Translations under genes and position numbers: made by a program
Shown here: positions 38,891 to 52,700 of the stretch, piece by piece
Numbering within the stretch: the first letter of the stretch is position 1
How the letters are laid out: each line of letters starts with the position of its first letter
Notes under the pieces: generated by a model
What the model saw: only the letters and a program-made list of their open reading frames with translations
What the model was told of the DNA's origin: nothing
The model's database searches: none
Assembly (NCBI GenBank): GCA_020152595.1
Contig: JAIGNY010002050.1
Span: 232,501-296,500, forward strand
Source of the DNA: Chiridota heheva
Taxonomy: Eukaryota; Echinodermata; Holothuroidea; Apodida; Chiridotidae
DNA: 64,000 bases
Direction: 5' to 3'

Positions 38891-40640
38891 CTTAAAGTGG
38901 GGTGGGGTGTGGTGTGGGGGTGGGGAGGTGGGGGCCTTGACAAAAGATAAAATGAATCATGAAAAGGTGTTGTCAACAGGTTATATTTTATTGATGTATC
39001 ATGTACATGGTGAGCATGGCTTATGGATATGGTATTTTAGCATACTCCGTGATATGCATTGCCAGTTAGTATAAAACTTGAAAATCAAACTAACACTGGA
39101 AGAATGCATCGGAACCACTAAACTTTTTGGTTTTCTGGTTCACTATTTGATCATAATTTGATCAACATTTCTCTATGTGATGAATGAACAAAGACTCTCT
39201 TTTTAGTACACAATGATCAAATGGTTTTAAGCCTTAAATTCCCAGGAAATATTTAATACAATTCAAAAAGACTTGCCAGAACGTGTTGCAACTACTAGTG
39301 TTAATTCGGTCGTTTCAATAAAAATCTGATCAAACCTTTTAACTTATATCCTCTTAACGCGATAAGATGTTTGAGCACTTTATGAACCATCCTGTTTCTT
39401 CTATTTCTCTCTTTCATATAAGATGCAACCTGAACTTGAATGAAAATTGTTAAAACAATTAATGCATAAAATTGTTGTTCTGTCATGCAAACTGACGCAC
39501 TGACAAATATTGTTTGAAATCCCTGTATAAACAAGCTAATTTCCAATGTTAAAGAAGAAATTTCTCATTCACACTGCATTAAAAAGTTTCAATGTTTAGT
39601 TTTGATTATGTTACCTTAACGTTTAAGTTCTTACACTTGTTTCCCAGTTCGTAATTGTTTTGTTCTGTTAAAATGAAGGTTCTTGTTTGCAACATTTTTC
39701 CGGTGCTTTATAACTTTAAAAAAAAACGCTCAGCAAATATTCATACACGAAGAATGAGAGCATACATTTGAATAATTTGTCGTACGACATTTGTCTATGA
39801 ACAGACGAAATAACGACGGTTTTCCGTACCTTTCACAAAAAAGAGAAACTTTTTAGAAAAATTAAGTACAAAGAATTCATGTTGATATGTTATTCCTACC
39901 AGGCATGCCAGGAGATATTCAAATTTGAAGGTTCACAAAAAATGTCAATAAACGAATAGGAAAAGGCTCAGTATGACATCACAGCAACACATTCTCCCAC
40001 AAAGTTGATATATTTCTTTAAAATCTATCATCTTTTTTTAATAGTAAAACCTGCTAGAAAAATAAATTAATAAAAATTAGGACATGTATATACATTGCCA
40101 AATATACCCTACTTCAATAACTTTTGGAAAATTATTTCTAAGAAACAGAAACAACCATTTAACGTTCAAATAAATACATAAACATTTGCAATGGAATTGC
40201 CTCTATGACATCATCAAACACAAATTCATCATACTGTACAAAAACTTTAAAGTGCAATTTGGAAATCTTTTAAAATTTATATCTCCTGAACGGAATATGA
40301 TATAAACCTGAATTTTGTACCAAATTGGCTCTACAAGTTTGCTCCAAAAAATTAAATTTTACAAAAAAAACATGGGAATATTCCTTTAAGGTTATATCCA
40401 TGCACTCATTGCAGCTAACATTAAATATGAATCTTTTCTAGGAGTATTCGCGTTTTAACCTTTCTAGCATGAAAGATCTTGATTTGGCGAGCAGAGCTAG
40501 GACTACCATCTACATTGAGGGATCGACAAGTCGCTGATCGTTGAAACCTAATGGTATCTTCTGTACATGTGCACGACACATCGCAACATACAATTATTGA
40601 GGGAATTTACTCTTTATAAGACAATTTAAGAACTGACAGT
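38891..40640. other. Non-coding interval upstream of the plus-strand gene
   Basis: A GGGGTGGGGTGTGGTGTGGG tract lies at about 38898-38935. AACATGGGAATATTCCTTTAA near 40369-40389 matches the terminal phrase of the inverted-repeat element at 58953-59484, so a degenerate copy probably ends there. Its other end was not found. No exon seen. Confidence 0.4.
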
Positions 40641-40650
40641 CCTCCAGAAT

Positions 40651-40658
40651 TATATATA
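40651..40658 (+). promoter_or_regulatory. Possible TATA box of the plus-strand SRCR/WSC/CUB gene
   Basis: TATATATA lies 32 bases before the first ATG at 40683. If used, the 5' leader would be only a few bases long, so it may be fortuitous or the true start may be elsewhere. Confidence 0.3.
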
Positions 40659-40682
40659 GTTCCATTAACTCCGTGGTTTTCA

Positions 40683-40779
40683 ATGATGGAGAGAATTTTA
40701 TTCTGTTTGTTTCACCTCGGAATTGATGTGTTTTCTGTCGGATATGCTACTATATCCACTACATCGTTCGAATATCGTG
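40683..40779 (+). CDS. Plus gene exon 1: signal peptide
   Basis: ATGATG start. It encodes MMERILFCLFHLGIDVFSVG then YATISTTSFEYR, with a hydrophobic leader at the N terminus. It ends in phase 1 before GTAAGC. The second ATG (40686) is equally possible as the start. Confidence 0.7.
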
Positions 40780-43700
40780 GTAAGCCGTTGTATACTTTGC
40801 ATGCCGCATATGGTGCTCCATGTATAAACAAGTGTCATTTCCACATGACTACAAGGCTATTGTTTTAATACAACTTTATTATACTATGGAAGGTTAGATA
40901 TTATTGTGTATTGTATACACTTGCATATATAGTCGTATTGGTGTTATCATTTCATCATTCAGGCAATTAGGTGAAAATACAGTACATTAAGAAACCATTG
41001 GATATTATACGAAACAAATACTGGGTGTCGTTTTAAATGCGCTTGAATTAGATACATTTCTAGTTGGTCTTATAAGTCAGTTGTAATTGGTTCTTCCCAC
41101 TGTACCCTTATACCGATGCCATGATAAATTAGGTTTCTTCTCTGATATTTCTTTAGACACAGTATTTGAGCTTTATCCGTTATCTGTATGGGAAGGAGAG
41201 GTGAAAGCACGTCAACTGGAGAATGGAAACGTCAGTCTTTGTGCAGATGACGAGTGGTCAGCACCAGTTGCTGATCAGATATGCAAAGACTTAGGTGAGA
41301 TTCAAAGTCGTTGCAAGACCGTGGGGTGGTGGTAGACGTTGGGGGGGGGGAATATCAATTTGCCGACCTTTATGAATAATCAATGCACGTTTTACAAGCA
41401 TCGATTGGTAAACTTTGCAAAGAAATAAAACACAGGTCACAATTCCAAAAGGGCCCCAAGAATCAGTTTAAGGGAAGCTGGTAACGTTGTATGATTCGGT
41501 TAGCAATTTCTATTATTGATTGTCGAGAGCGCATTCATATGTTCTTTTGTCGAAATTTTGGACAGGCAAAAAATACACAAAAACGGTTATGGCTTCAATA
41601 AGGTTAAAAAAATTGTGTTTAACGAAGGTTAATACCAAGAGATTAATTTTAGTCTTGTTACTATTCTAAAAGTTTAATTTTTTTGATAGAACGTAGCTAG
41701 TGGCATTACTAGATCGGAACAGACACTTCAAAACCTATCTATAGCAACATGGCTTTTGAAAGATTCCTGGACTCTGACAATTTGAGGTAATAGATCAGTC
41801 TCTGATAATACTGCTATTTTATTTGTAAGTTTTGGAGGAATAAAAACTGTAGTAAAGCTCATATCCGAACGACTTTCTGACCCTTGCCCCAGCCGCCTCA
41901 TTATTGCTTGTAAGGAGTGCTGGGCATGCGGTGAACTTCCATAGGTATACAGATGGTCCCCAACTTAATCAGTTAATACAAGGTTTATAAGAAAAATAGT
42001 TTGCAAACTGCAATTCGGAGACTTGAAGGGTGCACTAATTGAAGACGAGATACTGCTTAAACTGAGTGACAGCAAGAGAACATTTGTAGTTATTGCCACA
42101 CATTATTTCTTCAGTTCTGTAAGTTGTGCACCATTTTGTTTGACGTTACATTATTTACGCATTCTAAAATTGCTTGTAACAGTAACCTCAGTGGTATCAT
42201 TTAAATAAGATGGACATTAGTTCCCACGTATCCAATGTTATTAAACCTTCTTATTTTTACCTACGTTTTTTGGCTAAAAGTAGACGTTATTTAGAAGATT
42301 ATGCTTGCAAAATTGTTTTAAATTCTCTTGTGTTATCTAGACTAGATTATTGCAATTCAATCTTAAGAAATATCCTCAACCAAATTCATCGTCTTCAAAA
42401 TATATAAGTTAATGCTAGCAGACTTTGTAATAGAAAATTCAATGACAACATTTCCCTCCTCAACTCTTTTTGTGCTTCACTGGATTCTAGTCTCTTACAG
42501 GCTATTATTTAAGCACTTTTTAAAATTGTTAAAGGTTGTGAATACTAGTTAGTCTCTACGGTTTTCCCACAACATCTACTAATGAGAGTACACTTTTTCA
42601 ACTACCTGTAGTGTAAGTCCTCCCGTTGGTCTAACTGGTTTTTTTCTGTTTTAGCCCCACATACATAGAAACCACTCCCTCGTAATATTAGGATTAACCT
42701 ACTTTCTCTGCAAATTTTTAAAAGTCATCTTAAATGGGAGAAACCTAATTTTTGATGAAATAAGAAAAACAAGAACTTTGAGCTACGCATTCATGACGAT
42801 CCAAGGAGGCCGTCATTTTAACTTGTAATAACGTTATATCAATGCGATTTTTACTAAGATCACGGAGGCATTTTTGAAAAATCCCCCCTTGATCTCAGTA
42901 AAAATCCCATTGACATAATGTTAGCACATGTAAATTAAAAATGGCGGCCTTCATCAGTCCATGGATTGTAATGAATACGAAGCTCCAGGTTCTTGGGTTT
43001 CTCCCGGACTGTAGAAATGTTGCACAATATTTTGCGCTTTATAACTTAAATTATTATCATTATTATATTACCTTCTTTGTAAAGCAGCACTGCTCTGGAC
43101 TGTGCAGAAGATTAAAGCTCCAAATTAGTCAACATTGAAGTTTGTTCACGCCAGGAATGATACAAAAAAAAAACTGTAGCAATGAGGTATTCCAAGACAG
43201 AAGATTTGAAGATCCGAAAAATAGCAATCTGACTTGCTGAATTCATAAGTTTCGTTAGCAAATTACTGATAATGTGAAATCATAAATTTAGCGAGAACAA
43301 CAATGGATTGACTAAAAAACAAAACAAATTGAAGAAATTTAAAGCGGTGGATATTGTGGACATTGCTATCACAATTGAAATAATTGAAATAATGTCATCA
43401 ATAGGAACCCCCTCATAATGTTCTACATCGCTTTCGGAAAATATCTGCCCTCACTGACTTACTGACCTGTTTGATAAACAATCAATTTTGTGGGTGAGTT
43501 TCAACATTTTTGCAGGAAGCTAGAATATACCAAATTTCCTTTAGAAACGTGGAAATTTCACCAATATCTTTATACTCGAATTTAGGAAGAGCCTATGCTG
43601 AGATAATGAAATAAAAATCAAGAAAACAACAATCCATTTAAGATATGCCTTGTTTATTGTTGTATTGCGAATAACTCAAACTTATTCATGTACTTTAGGG

Positions 43701-46700
43701 TTAATTTTTACACTTCAAAATTGAGATATGAACCATCATTACTTCCAATAAAAAACAGCATTCCACAAGCTGTCAGGAATTATCTTAGGAATATCGTACA
43801 GGTAAACAATTCACAACTCACTTAAGACTGGCTCTTCATGAAAACTGAAACACATTTTGCAATTGTTATCACATATTTTGAAAAGCAGAGCAAAAGAGTA
43901 AATAAACAAATAAACAGTTTAAAGATACTCAAACTGTTTACAGATACTCATTTGATTGTTATTAGATTGAGCAAAATATAACTTTGTTTACATCGCAGGG
44001 GTTTTGTTTGATGGGTCAGTGCCCGTATTGTTCTAAACTACAAGCTTCTCACCCTCACATACAAAGCCATCCATGGTCTTGCTCCAAATTATATTTCCAA
44101 CTTACTCACCTTACAATTACCAACTCGCTCACTCAGATCTAACAGTGCTATTCTCCTAAAGCCGCCAAAAATTAACACCAAGACTTCAATGAACGTTCTT
44201 CTCAATCTGCAACCCCCAAACTCTGGAACATTTTTCCAATCTACATCAGAAATGCCCCTACTTTAGATATTTTTAAGAGTGTATTAAAGACACTCCTTTT
44301 CATAAGTTCCCCTCATTGGACCTTGTAACTTTATCCTGCTTGTATCTTTTTAAGTATGGTTTTTTGTTCTCTTACTGTTTGTTTCTTAAGGTTTTCTCAT
44401 GTTATATTTGTTTATGTAAAGCGCATTGAGACCGTTTGGTATAATGCGCTATATAAAAATGTATTATCATCATTATCATTATTATATGGCTGATACATGT
44501 GGGGAGATGTAAAGTCCACCATGATGATACCTGTAAACAAAAATGATCATGGTAAATTATCAAGAAATATTTAGGAAATTATTTAGAAATAAAGATTAAA
44601 ACAATGAAAATTGATAATCAGGATTATCTCCACAGTTGTTGTGATTAGTTCACATGCATACTTCAAGCTCACACTGACGCACGTTGGGGACGTCATATGA
44701 TAATTAACAATTTGTTATGAAAGTGGAAATCAAGTGGGAAATCAATTTTTGTATCATTCTTGAAACAATCAGTTTGCTTAATTCTTGGTATATGCTGTAT
44801 AATTCAGTACGAATATAAGGTTTTGTATTTAATAAGATTTTGCAGTTCACAAAAGCACGTGTTACTACATTTCATTAAGTACTAAAGCAATCAATATGCG
44901 TTGAATTATTTGTATCTCAGCTGCATACATTTCTACATAGTAATAATTTACAACAAGAAACGTGAGCCAACAAAAACAATGACTTCTCTTCAAGGACTCG
45001 ATAGTTGTGTACTGATGAATCCACAAATACTTCATACATTATTATTTACAACTGATATTTAAATATATATGTTATTGCTGCCATGGAAAGACACTTGCAT
45101 ATGATCAGAAACCTTAAGACTATTGGCATTATTGTTATCCACCTTCAATTAGAAACGATTGAACAGCAAGAGAAAAAAGATATTCCTTTAAATCATCAAT
45201 CAAATCTCATTTTTTTTATTCAATATTCATCTTTTTTAAATCGATCCAATCCTTTACTACTTTACTACTTCTACAGATCGGCAAGAAAATTTAACAATGG
45301 TTAATGTTTAGAAAATGTAATGTTTTTTGCTTCCATGAACTGTACACAGTGTATTAATGATGTACAATACATCAGCGAAGCCTACGTTTATTTGTTGGGA
45401 CTGGTTGCAATCTACTTTGTTAAGGCTTCGGTAACTTTCCAATTATTCATTTACTTAATTCTTGTGAAACAGAATATATACCTCTATCGATTCCTCATTA
45501 ATGCAAATGTTTACTTAAACCTTAAACAGTTCAGTCCACGCTCCCGATCGGGAGATCTCCTGATTGGGGGATCAAAACATGCGCAGTGACCATAATTTAA
45601 ACTGTTCAACATTTCAGCCGTTATCATTGATTTTTCATTTTGCAAATTCTGTTATTCTAAAGTTGTATACTTTGAAACTGATATTGAAATTGATATTTCT
45701 GGAAGTTTTTGGTACAATTTGAACTTTTGCTGGTGTCTTAAATTTTCAAATCTGCTTTTCAGAAACTATTGAAATGAATTTTTAAAGATTACTTTAAGAT
45801 TCCCTGGTAAAAGTCAAATTTGCACTAGTGAAAATAGATTTTTTTTTCTTTTTTTTACTGTTTTGTTGTACCAATAAAATTATAGTAATTCGCATGCATT
45901 TCTCCTACCTCTATTTTACCGTTATGTATTTCTTTAGAGAGATTTGAATTTGGAAAGATGCATTGTGGGTTTTATTGACAAGAAATCTCCCGATTGGAAG
46001 ATCTCCTGATCTGGAGCGTGAACCGGGCTCTTAAATATTTCAAAATATTGCCCTACACAACAATAATTATTACCTAAGAATGTTTTCCTATGTAAATCCA
46101 AGCTTATTGTTAGTTGTGTTTTATGTAGATAATCCCTTTGTGAAGTTGCACATGTATGAACAATGAGATCTTTGATATAATCACAATTCATAAGGGATTG
46201 ATGAGCTTTACCTGTTTACATCGAACATTTCACTAAGCTAAAGTGGATCAGAAGACACCTGTTATAACTGTAAAATATCCAATTGGCTGTCGCTGATCCT
46301 CTATCTCAGCAAGAATCACGTTTGTGATAAACAACCAACGTTCAGACTTACAACTCCGGGGAACAATTTGAAAATGACATCATGTAGGATGTATGGTAAA
46401 CGGTTGCCCCGGTGAGCAAGGGTTAATATTAGTTCAAGACTTGGATATACAAATTTTTGAACTGTCTGACACTATAACATAAATTATGTGCAGAATGTGA
46501 AGAAATTTCGTGACAATAATGTGAAATCTGTAAGTATTTTGAGATTCCACATCCTATATCATGATATGCGTTTATCAGTTTATAGAAAATTAAATTAAAT
46601 CTTAGATCTTAGTTTGCAGAATCATTATGTGTGCTTAAGACTTCGTGGAGATGATATCTAAGTCGCGTTCTACATGTCATTTCGTTTATTAGAACAAAGA

Positions 46701-49700
46701 GCTTGTGTGGAAGCTATTTGATTAGAAGTTACAACATAGATAAAACAGCTAACACCTGAATATAACAAATATAAGTTATATCATATTTTCTCACAATCAA
46801 TACTACTATCACAAATTTGACTTCCTATTCCAAACAAATCCGAAACGAAGCTCAGTAAAATATCATAACCGTTTGATCTAATTAAATATTAATGTTGAGG
46901 CAGAGTGTTATATATTAGTTTTTTTTTCCGTTGCTTTATTAAGAAACTCACCTGTTGTAAAAATGGAAGAAAAAAAACTATTCAATATTCATATTAATAA
47001 GAATACAACATTTCTCATAATAGGTATTAAAAAAAAAATCAGTATTATGGCTTGAAGAGCTGTTCAGAATTGTATGGGGGAAAGGAAGTTATACCAAAAT
47101 CATAAGAGCAAGGACTGATAACAAAAATACTCAAGAAAGGTGATACTACTGTATGCGATAACTGGCGCTGAATAACCTTAACATCCATACCAAGCAAAGT
47201 ATTTGGAAGTTTTAATTGACAGAATTAGAAACCGTGTTGACAGTAAGATGAGAGATGAACAGACTGGATTTAGAAGAGGAAGGAGTGCCACCGAGAAAAT
47301 TTTCATCCTGCGCAACATTCTAGAACAGGTGGCTGAATGGCAGTCAACCATATATATTGCCTTTGTTGACTTCGAGGATGCGTTTGACTCAGTGCACAGA
47401 GAAAGCCTCTGAAAAATAATGGCAGCCTATGGTATTCTACATATGAAGACAGTGAATGTGCAGTTATAGATGGTGGTGTGGAATCTGAATGGTTTCAAGA
47501 CAAAAGTGGTGTAAAGCAAGGTGATGTAATGTCAGGGTTCCTTTTTCTGATGGTGGTAGACTGGGTGATGAGGAAAACGACGGATGATAACAGGAATTAG
47601 ATGAAAGTTTATGTCAACCCTTGAGGACTTAGATTTTGCTGATGATATCGCTTTACTTTCATCTACATATCAACGCATACAAACCAAAGTGACCAGGCTT
47701 AATCAGTATGCTGCACAAACTGGGCTAAGATTTAATAAGGATAAAACAGAGCTCATGAGAGTTAACAGCAAATGTGCAAACTAAGTTTAAATCGATAACC
47801 AACAACTAAATGAAGTAAACAAGTTCAGATACCTTGGTGCATCAGTCAGCTTACAATGTGGTGGCAAGGAAGATATCCAAAACAGAATCTCTAAAGCAAG
47901 AGTAGCATTTATGAAGTTAAATAAGATATGGAACTCAAGCACGTTCTCAATATATACAAACATACGACTGCTCACCTCTCTGATTGAGTCTGTAGGGGAT
48001 GGTTGCGAGACATGGAGAGTTTATGTAGCAGATAATAAAAAGCTGGATACATTTATGTTCAATTGCTACATGAGAATTTTGAAGATCAGATGGCCATATG
48101 TAATATCTAAAGATGAAATACTGAGAATCACTAAACATGACAAAATCAGCACTGAAGTAAAAAAGAAGGTGGAGGTGGATTAGTCATGTGATGCGCATGA
48201 GCACTATTAAGCACTGTGTGACAGCTATGACGTGGAAACCAGAGGGGAGAAGGAAAAAGGGTCTTCCTAGAAAGACATGGAGAAGGACAGTCGAGAAGGA
48301 GAAGAAAGTGATGTGATGGAGCTCGTAGACAGAAGCCAAGACAAGTTGCAAATAACAGAGTCCAGTGAAGAGAGTGCACTGCAGCCTTATAAACCAGGAG
48401 GCCTGAAGAGACTAGGTGAGGTGAGGTACAGTAAAAAGTAACAGTCTAACGTTGGATTAAAATAATTACTAGATCTACTTATAATACTAAGAGGACAAAA
48501 GAAGATCTCGTGTGGATTGATTATTAAAGAGGTCTTGATATGGGCACATTTTACTTATTGGAATGAAACTTTTGGACAATTTGATAGACAAATATATCAA
48601 TTTTTATCACAAAATAAATTTTTCGCTAAGAAAATACCAATGACGTCATTGCCTGAACCGACATTCCATTTGTGATGTACAGCTAGTCAATTGTCGCAGG
48701 TTATATCATACTTTGTCATTACGAAAAATTGTTAATTTTGATTCCATGTATCAAAATACCGGTTCGATGTGTGGTTGGCGGGTGTAGTAACACCAACAGA
48801 GAAGGTCTGAGTTTTCATAGATTCCCGAAGGACTTAAAAATCCGTAAAATAGGGATTAATTTTGTGAACAATACTCGATCAGATTTTGTATGTTACGGAA
48901 TACAGCTAAATATGTAGTGATCATTTCGAGCCGGATTGCTTTGACAGTTCGCATGAATTGAAAGAAAGATTTGGTCTTGGCAGTCCAAGCGGTAGCAGGG
49001 AAAGGAGGGTACTTCTACCCGGAAAGTACCCTACAATTAAAAGGAAACCACCAGAAGATCTTGGGAATCAGTCCGGCATCAACACTTATTCAACTCTTAA
49101 GTCAAGTCGGTGAGTAGTAGTAGGAGTAGCATACTACTAGTAGTAGTTCCGCAAAATCAACGGTGCGATCCAATAAGGTTTTTCTTTGTAATAAGAGAAC
49201 AAAAGAACGCTGACAATTTTTATATAAATACGTAATTTCAGGTACAGGGTACCGACCATTCATTAACGGCAATTTGCAGCCTATCAACCCCAGGAACTTT
49301 ATATTTCACACCCTCTTCTGTACCACCTTTCGCAGCTGCCAATGGCTTAAACAAATATGGTTGCAGACCAAATACTTCGTCTTCTTTGTCGCTATTTTCG
49401 TCCTCACTCTCATCAAAACCGGATGAAGAGCAAGGCAATTTAAGCCTATTTCACTGAGATAATTTTCGGGCCTTTCAGATATTTCTGATGTATTTGCTAT
49501 TTAACTTTCAGATGATAACAAATTGATGATATGACGCTTGTAACAAACAGTGTATACTATAATCAGTATGTGTATGTGCTGTTTTGTGGTTATGGGAGTC
49601 GCTTCGTGCATGCAATGCCGTCACACGGCTTATCAAAGCAGTGATTCATTTTTTACACTTCCGGGTTCTGAATGTTCATGATTTTGTTTGATATTTTCTT

Positions 49701-52700
49701 CGCGAAAAATGAAAAAAATTATAAAAAAATTATATATTCGTCTACCTCTTTTAAGGAACAGTTTATTTTTGAACAGGGAACTCATATGTGTAAATGTTAT
49801 TTTGTTTCCGCGGAATTTGCAATCTTTGAAAACTGCAGAAGGAAGCTGTGTCTGTGGATATTTATTACTGTGAGATCCGGTGCACTTGTGCTATTGATCT
49901 TAGGCTGAATTTCTAGTATGTAGTAGTTTATTTTAGCAGCCAAGGTAGAAATTCAGCACCAATTGGTCTGACATCGTTAGAAAATAAGCCTATATGAGTA
50001 AGTAGTAGTTTATTTTAGCAGCCGATGGAAAATTGTTCGCTGTTCCGGTTGCTTACATAAACTGATTACGTAATGTAATCACTGAATGGTATAGTGGTTA
50101 CCTAAAAAGAAATGGTCGAACCTGCGCGGAATAAATTATGGAGACCTGTCTTGTCCGTGCATTACGGGAATTGTATGCATGGGTCATGACAATACAAATT
50201 CTCTATAGAAATTGTATAATACTACAATAACAAATGCACAGCAGCTAGCTAACTGATGCAGATAGTGAAGTCAGATGTATGTGCTGTAATGTATTTATGC
50301 TTCCTGCATGTCCTGGGACGGGCATGTTTTTTTAATTTATATATTCGTTAATTTGGAAGAAAATTGCATTTTAAATGATAATACTGAAATGGTAAAGTAT
50401 ATCATTTTAATTAATGAAATGTAGTGAATTAGTAATTATTTAGAATGAAGGTAACCTGTAGCCACCTGTTCACCACCTCTACCTGCCTACCAGCAGACCA
50501 GCAACGTATTTAGGTTCCCACATTTGATGAATGCGCACTTATGCATATTATCATTGAAAATGGAAGTTATAAATATCTAAATATTGTTTACATGTGAAAG
50601 CTCAGTGGTTTGAACAGTTGAAAGGATACATCTTGGTTCTTTACGGGTGGTCTATTTGAGATGTGGTCAGGCAGATAGTTGTGAATGATTGTTTTATAGT
50701 GTTTGTATTATGTGGTTTCCTTTAATGTTAAAGGATTAGTTTAGGATTCATGCAAATCTACCTTATCAAAAGAAACAAAATAGTGAAGAAAACATTCAAA
50801 AATCTTATTTCGTTAAGGAGATATTTAAGTTTAAAGTTTGGTATCATTTGTATAAAAGCACTGAAATCAGACTAGTTGTGATATCATAGCCTTAGACTCC
50901 TCAAAGTCTGTATGTATTCTATTATGTTTTGTCATGTGATTTTGTGGCTTATAAACCATGGGATATGTCAAAAAGTAGTAAGACTGAATCTAGAAAGGGT
51001 ATTTGTTATATACCACCTGAAGAAAGCTTGAAGTAAAATAATTCAAATAGTGCAAAATTAAATAAACCTCTTTAAAAATACATAAATACATTGAGGAATC
51101 TGAGACTGTGATGTCACAACTAGTCTGATTTCAGTCGTTTCTACAGAAATGATACCAAATTTTAAACTTGAATATTTCCTTAATGGAATGCTTTAACGAA
51201 TGCTTTCTTCCCCATTTTGTTTCTTTTAAAGTCCTCTATCATATAAGATGAAGATGCTTGACCACTGAACTAATCCTTTAAGCTAAAAGCAGTCAATATT
51301 AGACTTACAATATTACTTAAGATGTTTGTGGAAAGGCTTTTTAATTTAATGGGAACAATTGTTAGCAAACGGTATACATAGGGGACAAGTTTAGAACAAA
51401 AAGGAGTGTAGTAGCCCGGCGTCGGTGTCGTACTTAAATGATACCGGGATCAAATCTCAGCTATAGGGCGCTGGCTGGCTAGCTGTACTATGTCCTTCAG
51501 CAAGACACTTTATCTCATTTGATTAATTTACTCAGCTGTGAAATGAGTACCAGTTCTGGTTGGGGAGTTAGCCTGCGATGGACTGGTGTCCCATCTCTGT
51601 GGAGTCAAGTACCCGCCTCATCCGCTTAGCAATGTGGGACCCGGGTATGAGCACCGGCTATATAGGCCCTCAAGGCTTGATGGAATTTAACTTGAACTAA
51701 TTTGTAAAACAAAAACCATTTGCTGGAGTTGTAGCCAAGATATAGATTATAGTAGTAGCAATATACCAGTATACAGTATAGAAACCTGAAGAACATGAAT
51801 TGTCTAATTTGTAGCTGGTGTTCTGTGTATAAGATTGCATTGTCTACGGTATACCAGACTCGAATAGTAGCCATTTCAGTACTTTTTCACATACCATTCC
51901 ATAATATCTTAGTTTGTTTGTCTACACCCTTAGCAGCGGAATTTACCGTCCACGTAATCTGATAATCCGAAACGAATTTAGGTGCGGGATTATCTATTAA
52001 AGGAAGTCAACAACATACCGCATCACCAAACTCGTGGCTATTTTGAACATGCTTTACCCTTGTAGTCAGGTAGTAGCAACAGGCAAATAAGCAATTTTGT
52101 CCACACTGAACACAATTCAAAGGTGGCTTATGTCAGTATGTGTGCTTTCTCTGCAGGCCTATGCCTAAAAGTGTTAAAAAAATATATCAAACAAGTAGCA
52201 GGTCTCATTTTTAAAGTTGAATGACCTCAACCCGATTTTCCTGTCTGAACGGTGGACGTTCTACCACACAGTCAACAAAAATATATATGATGACATCGTG
52301 TTTATCTAAAAAGCTGGTACCACTTTCCTTGCAAACTATAATATATCGTATAGAAAATCATTTGAACTATTTACGAACTAAAAGTAGACAGTGTTGATAT
52401 TTCTTCCAATGATGCATCGCTATAACTTATCTAATAGTGTTAAACTAATTTAAAGAACGCTGTACTAATTACTCACATACATAATGCTTTAATCTATTGA
52501 ATATTTTCTGTACAACATATGACGATTGTTTAAAGAAATATTTACATGGCCAAACACATCCATTCTTTATGACATAGCACAATTAAAATCACATAATGGT
52601 GACAATACTACTTCGAATGACACCCAGACATCAAACATCCACAAATGTGCCTAGAAATGACAGATGTCTGGATGTGGTAAATCTGAATCATTAATATACT

